A stretch of 64,000 nt of DNA from Stomorhina lunata (GCA_933228675.1 OW121743.1:115948542-116012541); one strand, 5' to 3'. Counted from the stretch's first letter, positions 1-13,020 are shown. The notes: generated from the sequence alone by a model not told the origin. Numbers and translations are program-made.

Positions 1-52
1 TTAAAATCATCCAAGGGTTAAATCATTTCTATTAAAAACAACAAGTTCTTAC

Positions 53-110
53 CATCTGGCCACTCTACTATCTTCAACAGCTGATTATCGTTTTGACAGT
101 TTACAGAAAG
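53..110 (-). other. Possible exon of a divergent gene (donor site only)
   Basis: On the minus strand the sequence CCAGATG is followed by GTAAGAAC, a good splice donor whose exon edge would be at 53. One frame is open upstream and would read LLKIVEWPDG before the donor. I see no convincing start codon and do not recognise the protein. It could instead be a 5' non-coding exon sharing a bidirectional promoter with the plus-strand gene, or chance. Confidence 0.25.
78..87 (+). promoter_or_regulatory. CAGCTGATTA core-promoter-type E-box
   Basis: CAGCTGATTA about 190 bp upstream of the first ATG resembles the E-box motif (CAGCTG followed by A/T) enriched in housekeeping core promoters of Drosophila. 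No TATA box is placed with confidence. It lies between the plus-strand gene and the putative divergent exon, so it could serve both. Confidence 0.35.
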
Positions 111-272
111 AAATTGTGTAAAATTGTTTGATTAATTATAAATAATTATGGTTTTTATTAGAAAAATGTTCTAAATCGTATTAAAAACATTTAAATAATG
201 CATTAAAAAGTGTCTGCTAACATTAATTTTAAGCAAATGTTCAAATAAAAAGAAATAATTAGTGAAATCATC

Positions 273-3200
273 ATGTATACAAGTAAAAACATTGGACGTA
301 CAGTTTCGTCTTCTGCTGTATCTCTAGAGGATGATGAGGAGGGTATTAGAAGCAACAAACCAGGAGAAACAAATAAAAATAATGCAAAAACTGAACAGAC
401 TAATAATGGCAAACAATATGGTCTGTCCACAAAAATGGCTCTGGGGCGGCTACACAATGAGATAGAAAACCTGCTAAAGGGTTATGAGCAGAAGTGGAAA
501 GAAGAAAGGTAAGCTGGAGATGATAAAAATTAACTATTACTAATAATTTGCTCTTTCAGTTGCTATCGTCAAATACGCTCGGCATTTGTAAAACGCTATG
601 ACAGTCCTCTGGGCTGGTCATCGATTGCCACTTCACTGCTGACAACGATAGCTCTACTTATCTCTTGTTCATATTTTGCGGCATTGTGCTTAGCCGCTAT
701 CTTATCATTGGATTTATTTATAGTTATACGTGAAAACAACCTGAGACGCACAGAAATCTATCGCAAATGTCGTACAGTTTTAGAAGAATTACGGATTGCA
801 GAAGTGGAATTAAGTCAAGACTGGAAACCGCACAATTACCCGCATATCTGTTGTCCCCTATCACCTTGTGTTTCCTTGCAATGGACATATCGTGATGGTA
901 ATATTGTCAATTTACCTTGGGCTTTGTTGGTCAAGGGTGATTATATTGTTTTACGACCGGGTCATATAACACCGGGACCATGTTCGGAGGTGAATGGCAA
1001 GAAAGTATTCAATGCACATGAAATTTATGGGGTGGCTCATACATCAGAACCGCCGGTGAAGCCAATAGCACGTATTCCCTTACCAGATTTGGTGTGTTGT
1101 TTGGAAAACACGCCTTATTTGACGAATTTGAAATTAATATTGGAGAATTCACTTAAAAGGCCGGCGACAATATACAATCAGCAGAGATATTTGGTAAGAT
1201 CAAAAATGTATAGCAAGCTGTAGAAATCAAACCCAAATTTTGACCTATTATCAACTTTGTTAACCCGTATTTCAGTTGGTCACCAAATACATACAACAAT
1301 GGGGTTTTATTTGTGCCCTTTGCATAACACTATTCGCTGGCATCTTGAGATTACACGGTTTTGGCTTATCTACATCATCAGAAGGTCATCATTATGAATG
1401 GATGGAAATGCTTATAGAATCCCCCGCTTCGGCCGTAATTCCCCTATTACCCTTAGTTTTTCCTCTCATGTGGATTTCCATGAATCTTTGGGGCATGGCT
1501 CGTCTTCAGTGTTTTCTGCGTACTCCTCAGCTTGTTTTGGGCAAGGATTCAGAGAAATCATTTGAAGAGGATCTCGATACACCGGCATTTGATTATGAAA
1601 ATGTGGCTTTGCATCGTTCCAAGGTGTTTCGTAATTGGCTACAATTATGGCAGGGTAACAGTGAATTATTGCCACGCTCCGCAAATGTTGTACAAGTTTT
1701 GGGTTCTATAACTGCCTTATGTTGTGTAGACAAGAAGGGTATCTTGTCTTGGCCTAATCCTACAGCAGAAAAGGTATTCTTTCTGCATGATACCGATGAC
1801 ACTAATATGGAGGAGAAAAGTTGTCAAACTTCCATGAATTCCGAAAGTGATATACCCGATCATGCGGTACAAAAAGGTAATGGCATTGTGGCAGAAGTTT
1901 TGGATTTAACGCATGATCAACATTGTCCCTTTCGTTTGGAGTTTGATGATCAGGAATGGAAGAATCATATTAAATCTTTAAAGCCTTTAGGTAATAATTA
2001 AAAAAATTTAATTAAACAAATATTTAAATTGTCTGATGATTTTAGGCCTTGCTATTCTTTTAAATACTTGTTCTCCTTTGACCCATGATCATTATGCTCA
2101 ATTTTGTGGTCATGTCACTGCTGTCGCTATGCTGGATAAGGATTTGGTGCCTGTAACAAATCGGTATGCGATCGTAGAGTCCAGTATGAAAAGCTTTTTG
2201 CATGGGTATGTTGTTTTATTTTCATTTTTGTTCCCTTTTTTCCAAATTATTGATTTATTTTTATATTTAAACATCTCTAAATGCCATTTTGAAAATGATT
2301 TTTTGATTTTTTTTGGTAAATGCAGTCGTCAGTCATTGGTGGAATTTAAAATATGTTCTATCACTTTTTCTTGTAAATATGTAAATCAATATTGAAAATA
2401 TATGTTAATATTTTTTTTGGCTCTTTTTGGATCATATAATTTGTCTTAAAAATTGTTTAAGGTCCCTTCTTCAATTTTTTTTGTTAATTTATTATTTTAA
2501 ACTTCTTTTATTGTGCTTAGTTTTTGCTTCCAAAGTTTATTACAATTTTTCGATTCTAAAACCAAGAGACTGTATTTTACCATTTTACCAATATCTTTAA
2601 TTTTATTTCTAAATTAAAAAAAAAAACTATAAATCAAAAACTATTTTACAGCTAAACAACGAAAATAAAACAAATCCATGTTGACTTACATCGTTGTAAA
2701 ATTGTCTATCACTCTGATCTGAATAGCAGTATTCAGCATATGCTTTACTTGTATGCAAAACAAATTCAGTTGTTCATCCAAAATTGTATTTTTTTTTTTC
2801 ATTTTCGATAACTTTGTCCTTTTCGTTTAAATATTTAGCACATTCTTTTCTTGCATTTTGAGTTGTCAAAAACTTTCATCCAAATGAAAAATAGCCAAAA
2901 ACATTTTTAATTGTCAACAAATAGCCAATATTTTAGAATACTTTAAGATTTTCCTAAGTTTAGAATCATTTAATTCACACCACAACATCAATATCAAAAA
3001 TGTCGGTGTTTCAGTAAAAAAAACTTTTAAAAATAACGATTCAGCTCTGTTTCTATCATATCTTTTCATTAATAAAATTGTCGGGAAAGACGTTTGAGAT
3101 AAAATACAAATAAGTAGTTGTGTCTTTATGCAAATTGCATAAAATTTTACTTTTACAAGACCTTTTGTGAGTGCAACTAAAATACGTTCCGCAGTATATT

Positions 3201-6200
3201 ATTATACATATGTGAAGCGCAAAATAGAAAGGGACCTAAGGGTAAAAACCGGTTTTGTTCAGGAGAACCATTTTAAAGATTTAAATGTTATTTTCTTACC
3301 TTTTTTACCCTTAGGTCACTTTCTCTATGCGCTGTTGCATATATAGATTGAATAAAAAGCATAGTTAGTTACATTTTTATTAATTTATTTAAAACTAAAT
3401 TTCAAGCTTTTTCAATTTCTTAAGCAGCAAAAACTATTCCATAATCGCCTTAAACAACAACACAAATTAATTGGTATTTAACAATCATTCTTTTTTGAGT
3501 TTCTTTTTAATTAGTTACATTATTAATTGAGTTTGTTTTTAAAATATTTTAATATAATTACTAGTATTTAGCAGAGCTTTGATAATTCTTTTTGAAATAA
3601 ATTTTTGGAAATTAGTTGAAAAATTTTTAATGCATTCAATTTGTCTAAAATATGAATTTTATAAATATGTAAATGAATTAGAAAAACTTATCCGGTTTTG
3701 CTGGACCAAATTATAATTTCGCATTTAATACTGTTTAACATAATATTTTTTCTTAAACAAAACTAGGACTATTTATACAATAAAGAGTATAGAAGCTATT
3801 AAACTATTTATGAAAAGGAAGATATGAACCATATGAACCAGTATAGCCGGTAGAGCCGTAAATTTTTCAAACTTAGTGATACTCTGCCTGTGCCTCTTTA
3901 CCATCTTTCTCTCCTTAGGCTTGAGCAGCGTAGGATCTCTGTTGGCCAACCTTTTAAGATAGGCCAACGAGTTACTCTTCGCCTTCTCAAATTTCTATCG
4001 GATACTGAGGCTTTCAGAGGCGGACCAACATGACCCACCCTCTCCGCCGATCCAACAGATGCCGAAGTGGAACCCGCTGCTTCCTCAAATGGGGCCGAGA
4101 TCTTATCAAAAACGACCGCCCTGTCAGGATTCAACGGGACCACATCCGCTGTTAGTTTGGTCTCGGCGACTTTGATGGGTTCAGGTTGATCTGATTCGAA
4201 TCCCTTCCCCCTCTGAGTCCTGAGTCTTCGATGTTGATTTTGCTGGACTCTGGCAGGTCGAGGTTTTTGCAGCCTATCCAACCATAGAAAAAATCTCCTT
4301 TGATTCCTGTTTGGACTCAGTAGAGGTGGGAACCGGTCGTTACCCGAGATCCTGAGGGAGCTTTAGGTTGGTCAGAAGCACTCAGAGTCAGTTCGTCAAT
4401 ATATAAAACTTTGTTTCAGGGTAGTCCAGTCCGTGTCGTTTTGTTTTTATTTTTTTTATTTTTTATGTTATTTGATGAAATTTTGAATCCCACGAGTGTG
4501 GGGGATAATGATAATTAGTACTGTGGAGGCTTCAAGGTATCCACAGTGAACCGTTGCACAGTCTCCAAGAGGATTGACTTCGCAATTCAATCCAAAAGAA
4601 ACTGCACTGGAACCTACCCGCTCAGAGCGCTCAGAGATTAGAGAGCAATTAAAATCGAGTCGAAGTACGCAGTAACGCCCCTGGTAACCCCCGACTGCGA
4701 AACGAAAAGCCTATAGGCATGGTCATCGCAATAACATCGGGGCTTGGGGGGCGTTGTTTTAAGTAGTAGCCACTACTACCTATTTGGTTTTTTTTTATAA
4801 AATTCATATTTTTGGACATATTTAATAATTTAAAATTTTAACATTGCCAACAAATCAAATATGAATCATTCTACTACTGCTCTGGTATTTTGTAATTAGT
4901 TGCTAATTTTACAGCCTCAAACTCGTGGCTGTAAGATTTTAGTTCTATTTGTTTTTCGTTCTATATTTTTTTAATTACATATTTCGAGTTTATCGTTTTT
5001 ATTAAAACTAGTTTTAAAATTGTTAAGTTCTTCTTTGTTTCATTATTTTACATAAAGCTAATTTGCAATTGTAATCATTGTTCATTATATATTTTTTTCG
5101 TAAAAACCCTATTGCATTTTGCTTTTCTTTGACGAAAAAGTTCGTTAGAGAATTTTTTTTACAAAAAAGAAACAAAAACATAACACGAGTTCAATAAATT
5201 AATAATTCTTTTAATTAAAATCAAATACAAAATAACAAATTAGACGCTGTTTATGTGAGTTGGCCAAACAGATTGGTTTTACAGATCATGCCACCGATCG
5301 TTTTACGCTGGAGGGTCAATTGGCTACCTACAGACATTTGGTAAGACAATGCCATAATTATTAAAAACAAATTCTGTTAAAAGTCTTAACAATTATTTAA
5401 AAAATTCATAAGATTTTATACTTAATTGTCTTAATAATTTTTCTTAATGATACCTTTTCTAGCAACCTGATGTGGTGCGTAGAGATATACGTTTCGCCAG
5501 ACAACTGCAATTATCTTCGAAAGTTAAAGTTCCTTTTCCACACTCATTATCGGTGGTAATGCGTGAAAATCCAGGTGGTTATCTCTCGTTATTTACCCAA
5601 GGTACAGCCGATATTATTTTAGACTGTTGTGATGATTTCTGGGATGGTGAGGACTTACGTCCTCTATCGCCTCAGGATCGTAAAAGAGCTTTGGATTTCT
5701 ATCAGCGCAGTGCTTTGACAGCTTATTGTACCGCCTTTGCCTATAGACCTCTCAGACACGGCATAAATGGTGCCTTAAGTGGGGGACCCACAAAAAATGG
5801 TGGCAATATAGCCTATTTGGAATTGCCACCAGAATCAAAATTGCGCATGCAACATGTGGACAAAATGCACTGTGACTTTGAGTGTGGCCATGGCAAATTG
5901 AGTCACAGCATAAGTACAGATTCTTTGCTATTTTCGGAAAGTAAAGAGGATGACATAACCGATGTCGAGGGCTGTTTTGAAATGCAATGTCATCAGGTGT
6001 TCATTGGTATGGTGACAATGCAGTATCAGGCTCAGACAGACATAGTACAGCTCGTGGAACGTCTCGAAAGGGCCTGTATACGTTTTGTCCATTTCAGCAA
6101 AGAGAACGAATTGCGGTCCCGTGTTTTCTCTGAGAAGATGGGTCTGGAATCCGGTTGGAATTGTCACATTTCATTATTAAGTGAATCAGATGAAAAGATG

Positions 6201-9200
6201 GCCAATTCTGGCGTTGTACAATCGCCAAAAACTACTGGTAAACTTGATAATACTAACAACGTTAATAATATGACTACCACAACCACCACCACCACTACTA
6301 CTACCTCCACCAATCCCCCTACCATAATATCGTCTTCTCATGCTAATAAAACCATAATCACCGCCATTAATTGTACTTCTACTACTACCAATACTACTAC
6401 TACAACTAGTACTGATATAACAACTACTACTACTACTTCTACTACCATTAACAAACGTTCATCTTCAGTAATAAATCATGATGTGATTGAATTCATACAA
6501 CCACCAACGTGTTCCACCACAACTACCACTGCCATTATAACAACAACTTCAGCTACATCCGACACTCATGATAATGATAATTCCATTGAAATCCAAATTT
6601 TAGGTAATGTAGCCACTGATGATGATTCTTCCGATTTGAATTATCTATTGCCACCACTTAATAATCTAGAGTCTTCAAAGACATTGAGTTCTTCCGCACC
6701 CGGAGCCGTTTCCAACTATTTGACACACGCAGCCGAAAATAATGAAACTTGTTCCAATGCCAGTCTTGCCGGATCACGCGAATCACTTAATGAGTCCTTA
6801 AAAGCCAATCGGAGACGTCAATCTCAAGATTCTGCCCTAGATGAGAACTGTCGTTCGATTAGCATTTTAACAGAGAGTACCGAACAGAGTGCCCCGGTAC
6901 ATTTTGACATGTCTAATAGGGCAAAGCTACCAAGAGGTATTGAAAATATTAGACCCCATTTGGAGAAAGTAGACAATGTGCCGCTGCAAGTCTCACTCTT
7001 CACTGACTGCTCTGCAGAGGCCACCAGACAAATGTTGGAAATCATGCAATCATATGGCGAAATTGTAGTTTGTTTAGGTTCATCTGCCAGTAATTCAAAT
7101 TCAGAAATATTTCTGCAGGCTGATTGCGGTATAGCCGTAGAGCCTTTATATCCTCAAGTGTGCCAAGATATCGAGTCTTATACCGAGGCCAATATCGCCA
7201 ATAATAAATTAAGATTAAAACGCAAACCAGGTGCTGCAGGCAACAATGACATACAAGACGATCTAGCAGCCGAAGAATTATTGGAGACGGGTCAATATGG
7301 TGCTACCAGTGGCAATGCTCGTCCCATGCAATGTCCTGGCAACACTGTATCTCCTATATATCTAAGTCGCATTTTAAACTCCCTACCCTGTTCAATATCG
7401 GTAAAACGTGAAGACCCCTTGTCATTGGTGGCCATTATAGAGCTATCGCGTCGTTTTTCTTCAGGTCTTTGGAATTGCATACAATTTTGGGCCTGCTGTG
7501 CTGGAGCTCTATCGTTAATCAATATCCTGAGTGCCTGTTTGTCCCTAAAACCTCTTTTCACGCCCTTGATGGTTATCTATATAATGTGTATACCAGTACC
7601 TTTGGTATCATTGGCTTTAGCGCACATAGATTTGGATCCGAAAATTATGAATCGTGCCACGGGCAAGAAACAGACTGAATATGATTCAAGGGTTTTTGGT
7701 TTTGTTTTATGGTGTTACGGTTGCAAATTTTTAACACCATTTTTAGTGATGGTGAGTGATTTTCGATGTTTGTTTTGATGTACTTTATAAATTACATATT
7801 TTGTTTGACTTTTTTTATAGATTTTATCCTATTGTGCATTTATGGATCATCCTATAAAGATAATGGATGTTGAGGATGAGGATAAACATATCAATTTACA
7901 GATAGCTCGCATTTTTTCAACTCTTGGTATTTTGTTGCATTTCGGTAAGTTTGAAATTGTTTTTTTTTTTTTTCTAAATTGTTTTTAAGGATCTACAGCA
8001 GATTTTAAGATTTATTACGTATAAATTTGTTTATTAAAATATTACAAAATATTGTATAATCTTAAAAGTATTTTTCAATGCCAATCTAAAAAGTGTTTCC
8101 CAATTGACATAAAAAAAACTCTCGGATTTGGCTGGGAAGTTTTGATGCACCCACCATATGCGTACGAATCCCGCGTTGAAACGATCCTTGAATCGATCTA
8201 ATTATTGCTCGAAACAAGTGATAATAGAAAGGAGTAACGTCTGGGGAATACAGCGGATGGGGTAGGACTTCGTATTTAAGCGTTTCCGTATATGTTTTGA
8301 CCACTTTCACAAGATGAGAACGAGAATTGTCATGCTGTAAAATCACTTTATCATATTTTTCGTTGTATTGCGGCCATTTGTCTTTCAATTCTAGGCTCAA
8401 ACGCATTAATTCCGTACGGTTTTAACAACTCATAATATACTACGCCGAGATGGTCCCAGATTTTCGTAAAAAAAATTTCAAATATTTAAAAAGATTCCAA
8501 AATATTTTAAATTCTTGCAAAATATTTTAAATAGGTCAACAGTTTTTTCTCGACTCTCGTAGATCTATTTAAGAAAATTTAAACGATTTTAGATTTTCAT
8601 GAAAGAAAAATTTCAAAACTATTTTTAATGATTCTAAAATCTCGCTAATAAAAAATTTCAAATGTTTTAAATATGTAATCCCAACATATTTTAAATTCTT
8701 TCAACATAATGCTTTTTTTCTATTTGAGGATATAGAAGTAGATCTAGAAAATATTTAGAAATTCGAAATGATTCAAAAATATCACTATTTTTCGATTGGT
8801 TGTTTTCAAATTTGTTGATAAATTAAAAAAAATATGTGATCTAAAAATATTTCTATTTTCAAAGACTTAAAGACAAATTTAAATGAAAAAGGTTTATCAG
8901 AAATTTTGGGACATCAAACATTTAATTAAAAAGTTTTACTGTAGTGTATTGCAATAAAATCTCAATTTATTACAATTATTTATTATTGTAATAAAAAGGT
9001 TTTGGATGAAAACAAAATATGTTGGTGGGGAAATCTTTCTTCAACGCGTTTCGATGGTTGGTTAGGCCATCTCTTTAGGAGGATTACCCCTAATTCTAGA
9101 CAGATCGAATACCACACATTATATCTTTTTTGCGGGACAGAATAAATAAGAATTATTGTGTCCAACAATTATTAACATAAAGCTAAGATTATCATCTGAA

Positions 9201-9972
9201 ACACACAAACATTTTTCAGTTTTATCTTTTCTTTATTTTCCACACTTTTGTTGTAATAAATTGGGATCTTAGTGCAATACACTACAGTAAAACTCTTTAA
9301 TTAAATAAAAAAGTTTCAACAATTTTGATTGACTCCAAAATATTGTTACATTTTTATTTGGAAACCTTTTCAAAGATTTTGGTTTTTCATAAACATTTTC
9401 CAAAAAGATTGGATGGAGGTTTATGATTCCAAAGGGTTCAAAATTATTGATATTTTGTTGACTAAGGATTTATAGGCAATTTTGTGTTTTTTATAAATTT
9501 TAAATGACTTTAAAATATAGTAATTTTTCAAATAGAGTCCTATTTAAGTATCTAAAAATAATGTTTGTTTTATTTTCTTTGCAGTTACTGTATCCGCATC
9601 TTTTGTTCATCGAGATCATTCCCTATGGCAAAAGAATCCTTTTCGTAATCGCATTTGGGCATTTAGTTGTTTTTGCATATTAGTCTTTCATTCGTTCATA
9701 TGTACAGCCGAAATTTTACTTAACGATGATGTTCATGAACAATTAGATGATGCTTGGCCAGCAATTGTCTTTCTTTTCGTGGGCTGTTTAATTAGTTTGA
9801 TAGTATCCGAAATATGTAAATGGCAAGAAATTAAGTAAGTCCATGGTATATATTTTTTTTAATGATTTCTTCTAAATTAATTTAAATTATTTATTACAGA
9901 GTTAATACCCGCTATCAACGGCGAGCCCGTTTAGATTTTGGCACAAAATTGGGCATGAATTCTCCCTTTTAA
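273..9972 (+). CDS. TMEM94: TMEM94-like multipass ER membrane protein (degenerate P-type ATPase fold), 1525 aa
   Basis: Nine exons: 273-508, 560-1193, 1276-1990, 2046-2205, 5244-5340, 5463-7751, 7821-7944, 9585-9834, 9900-9972. All junctions are GT-AG and phases match, giving 1526 codons with TAA at 9970-9972. About ten hydrophobic segments are visible: a pair near residues 95-130, a pair near 300-360, and about six after residue 1290. Where P-type ATPases have DKTGT, residues 442-446 read DKKGI, followed by LSWPNPTAEKVFF. The hinge region reads CLGSSAS...QADCGIAVEPLYP. These match the TMEM94 family. Human TMEM94 is an ER protein reported to take part in Mg2+ uptake (family knowledge); transport here is inferred. 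A Thr-rich insert starts near residue 885. The C-terminus is LGMNSPF. The start ATG opens a hydrophilic N-terminus typical of the family. The gene is convergent with the AMP deaminase gene. Confidence 0.93.
3217..3332. repeat. Imperfect inverted repeat, about 30-bp arms
   Basis: The left arm contains GCGC, then GAAAGGGACCTAAGGGTAAA. The right arm contains the near-reverse complement TTTACCCTTAGGTCACTTTC, then ATGCGC. The arms are separated by about 50 bp. The layout suggests a small MITE or a transcribed hairpin inside intron 4. Confidence 0.7.
3770..4760 (-). mobile_element. Degraded retroelement fragment, probably non-LTR ORF1 region
   Basis: This block is clearly richer in GC than the surrounding intron. 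On the minus strand an open frame of about 127 codons (4281-3898) is basic and Pro/Ala-rich. The reading continues in another frame as AYLKRLANRDPTLLKPKERK (about 3967-3908), implying a frameshift. This looks like the end of a gag/ORF1-like protein of an insect non-LTR element, but I cannot name the family. Positions 4490-4760 look like untranslated leader of the same element. No terminal repeats seen. Confidence 0.5.
8060..8430 (-). pseudogene. Mariner transposase C-terminal relic
   Basis: Minus-strand frame 8406-8086 reads LQHDNSRSH, then VVKTYTETLKYEVLPHPLYS, then PDVTPFYYHLF. This matches the catalytic-domain end of mariner transposases (HDNARPH, VLPHPPYSPDVAPSDYHLF). The third catalytic Asp region has decayed (SDYH to FYYH) and the tail diverges at RGIRTHMV. 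The N-terminal half and terminal inverted repeats were not found. It sits in intron 7 of the TMEM94-like gene, antisense to it. Confidence 0.85.
8431..8919. other. AT-rich degenerate repeats, no gene
   Basis: Loose, diverged repeats of the type AAAATATTTTAAATTCTT in intron 7; a similar stretch continues at 9307-9580. No coding content seen. Confidence 0.5.
8920..9306. mobile_element. 387-bp inverted-repeat element carrying a decayed hammerhead motif
   Basis: Arms 8920-8975 and 9251-9306 are inverted repeats of 56 bp with about four mismatches (shared core GTTTTACTGTAGTGTATTGC). Inside is a copy of the repeat also found at 22480-22805, with a hairpin at 8966-8995 and, on the minus strand, a hammerhead-like core at about 9041-9085. 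That core reads CTAAAGA instead of CTGANGA, so it should be inactive. Flanking target duplications are not clear. Confidence 0.75.
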
Positions 9973-10128
9973 GTTAAATTTAAAACAAAAGAAAAATGTT
10001 ATAAGAAGATTATCTTTTATTTTCTTTTGTACGCAACTAAAGACTTTTTTATATAAGCGTAAAATATTTTTGATAAATGTTTTCGCTAAAATATAGGATT
10101 TTTATTTTATTTTTATAAAAAAAAAACA

Positions 10129-10597
10129 AATAAAAATGGCCGGATACTTTTTTTGTTTATAAATATTTATTAATTTAATAAGTGTTCCTTTTTGTTATTT
10201 ATCCTCAAACCATTTTATATCTAAACATTTTACAAAATACATACAAAATAATTTAATTTAATTTTTTAAAGTTAAGTCCTTTTAAACATACTATTAGTAG
10301 AAGTATGTAGAACTTTTATATTTTCCTAAATTTTAGTTTAAAGTATTTTTGAGATTTTGTTCGTTAAGAAAATTGAAAAAAAAAATTATATATACAAATT
10401 CTGCCAAAATATTTTTATCTTTCTAGATTAGCTAAGTTTTAATGTATCCGTGATATCATAAATATTTTTCTCTTTTTTTAGGTATTAAAATTTGTTTAAA
10501 CTATTTTCCTATTTTTTTTTTCTTGTTTAATAGTTCATTAGTGTTTAAAAGACATTATTTATATTATTTCATATTATTTTTTATTTAATAAAATAAA
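10129..10597 (+). terminator. Polyadenylation signals of the TMEM94-like gene
   Basis: AATAAA occurs at 10129-10134, 10587-10592 and 10592-10597, downstream of the stop at 9972. Which is used cannot be told; the 3' UTR would be about 180 to 650 nt. Confidence 0.55.
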
Positions 10598-10659
10598 TGT
10601 TGTATGTATGTAAAATAAAATTGGAATAGTTTTTTTAATATGCAACTATTTATGGCGAA

Positions 10660-11700
10660 GTTTAGGTTCAGCAGGTATCAGACGGCAAAGTCCGCGTCAC
10701 TTGGGTGCTGAAGAAGGAGGCCTTTCTACCCCTTGCAAGTAGCAAGGGAAAGAAAAGAAGAGACTCTTGATTACAAAAACAACAAAAGGCAGATGCTACA
10801 ATAAATGCGTCAATTTTACAAACAATATTCCAAATCTCAGATTAATTGTGAAGAAACGATTAGCCCAAATGTGCCGCCGTAAAATCAGGAAGGGATGAGC
10901 AATGATAGAGGAAGTGATTGACCATTGCTTCCTCCTCAGCTTTATTACAACTCCTACAGAAGTCTTTGTTCTAAAGACTTAACCTCCTAGTATGTAACCT
11001 ATAATGCAATGTCCTGAGATTATTGACATTAGGTTGCGTACTGTGTGGTAGAGATACTAACGCTGCAAAACATTTACTATCGTAAGTTGGCCAAGTTAGT
11101 TTAAGCCTGAAGAAGTTGTTTCTAAGGTCAGTTGGTCTGTGCAGACCTATATAGAAATTTCTTAATATGAATTCTCAGACTGATAGCGGTATACCCATAT
11201 ACGGGTCGATATCTTCCTGGCCGAAGAGATCACTAGGGGGGTTACTGCGTATATCGATTAGAAAATAAAACTGTTCGAATTTGTATGCTTAAAGCATTGT
11301 GTTTCGAAAATTATTTCTTTCGAATCGAAATAAGCAGTAACCCTCCAGTTCTAGCTAAGTTATCCGTAATAATGTACTTCGGCAAAAGAGTTCTTTATAG
11401 TATTGGATGGTCATGGCTTTTTATTAAGTTATGCCCGGCATTTACGAGTGAGAACAGATGTCTTGAAGACATTAAGGCAGCTTGACTATCAATACGGAAA
11501 CGAATGTCTCCCTTGAATATTATGCCATCGATATGCGTCTGCAAACCTTTGTAAAACAAATGCTTATGCGCAAATCCCTAATATATGATGGACGAAATCA
11601 CTCCTTCTATAGAGGTATGTCAGCGGAAATAGCGAAGGGTAGGCCACACTTTAAAGGCCAAATATCAACATTGCTCTACAAGAGCTGATAGAACGTGGAG
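10660..11700 (-). pseudogene. Non-LTR retrotransposon relic: RNase H domain and 3' zinc-knuckle-like end
   Basis: The minus strand preserves pieces of an RNase H domain: IDSQAAL (about 11494-11474), then DNLARTGG (about 11364-11342), and a downstream FCRSCNKAEEEAMVNHFLYH segment (about 10965-10900). These match the RNase H plus Cys-rich tail of insect jockey/I-type LINEs. Stops and frameshifts separate the pieces. No reverse transcriptase core is visible, so the copy is partial and dead. It lies just beyond the 3' end of the TMEM94-like gene. Confidence 0.8.
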
Positions 11701-13020
11701 AAGGTCAATGATTGCGCTGTTACAAGCAGCCAACTATTCGTGGAATGACGTATGCCTAACAACTCGCATTAGAGTCCGATATAAAATGATGGTTAAGGCC
11801 CTATGCTCTACTGGGAGCCAAGAATAACAGAAGATGCGATTTTTGTTATTTAATCGCCCTGTATATGGCAGTTATTTAGGCCTATTGCATACCGCAGAGC
11901 TCAGGGAGCTTAAAAGACATTTTCGTCACTAGTAGTGAGATAAAGAAGCCCCTTTCCACTCCCCTCTTTGATTTAGATTCTTTAGTGTATATATCAAAAA
12001 GCCGATCTGTAGCATCTTTGGAGTTCCTAAGAAGTCCACATTTAAGAAACGGTCAAAGAGTGGTGTGGGAATACAGTTGTCAATGTTGTTGGGAATAGTG
12101 TAAAGTTTATCCAGAATGTTGGAGTGACCTTTAAGTAAAGGAAACCAAACACCAATGGTGGTTAACCTAAGCTCTTAACTCAGCTATTAGGTTAAGCGTT
12201 TTGTGCCGGGAACCAGTTAAACATGGTTTAAAGTGCATTGGAACGCGTAGTTCCACAAGTTATTATTAGAGCAGGGAATCAGAGGAGGCCACCAAACAAG
12301 ACTATTGTGCATGAGTATAGGCTTTTGACAACCATCTCGAAGAGCCAGTTAGTAATAGATGAGGAAAAGCCAATGTGTTGCCTAAGGCTATTCTGCAGTT
12401 TATAAATAGCAAAGCTCCGCAAGACTGTTGGGATGTAAATGGGATGCAGTTGTTGCCTGGGTTTCCTGCTAACAGGTAATAACTGTATTCAATTCCTACT
12501 CGCACCTCCTCGTGGTACATCCTGCAAACCTAAGCAACCTAGTTGAAGATGCGGTAAACAACCCGAGTGGGATTCTAGGCCAGGGCTAACGTGAGAGAGA
12601 GTTATCTTGGAGCCATTCCGACGTATTTAGTATAAGGGTCTAAGATACTTATACTTGGTAAAGTACGAAACTGTAGTGTCTGTTCAACATGTTAGTTGCC
12701 TCGTCTGTCTCGGATCGAGCGGCTCGCTTTACAAACGTGGCTCTTGTCTTTGGGCTCATCATCCATCGACTTAGCACTTACGATGTTTTAAGCCTGGAAA
12801 GAAACAACATTACGGAATATACTACTGCAAGGGGTAATGATGCGAGAAATCCCCCTGCTACGGTAACTGGCAGAAGGATTTTGAAGGTACCTAATCTATG
12901 CAAAAACATCCTGAAACCAATGAGGCCCTATGCTCTATTGGGAGTCAAGGATAACAGAAGACAAGATTGTTGACCAAACGCCGCAAAGCGAGCTATCTTA
13001 TAGACTGTGGCGTTATTCAT
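11701..13020. repeat. Mobile-element-derived intergenic DNA, unclassified
   Basis: Mixed-composition DNA without a credible gene. A motif GGCCCTATGCTCT followed by a GGGAG/TCAAGGATAACAG-like segment occurs near 11797-11832 and again near 12922-12960, and in reverse orientation near 44843-44875. The region therefore contains a repeated element. Short open frames here lack family resemblance. Confidence 0.5.

Larger units (their letters stand above)
2206..5243 (+). other. Large intron 4 of the TMEM94-like gene
   Basis: AT-rich intron of about 3 kb between the donor at 2206 and the acceptor ending at 5243. It contains an inverted repeat (3217-3332) and a GC-richer mobile-element fragment (about 3770-4760). 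Otherwise no coding signal is seen. Confidence 0.85.

Noticed and set aside
5928..7561. Several minus-strand open frames
   Set aside because: Shadows of the large TMEM94-like exon 5463-7751.
9041..9085. Second hammerhead-like motif in the 387-bp element
   Set aside because: Core reads CTAAAGA, losing the invariant G of CUGANGA, and stem I is broken; treated as a relic, not an active ribozyme.
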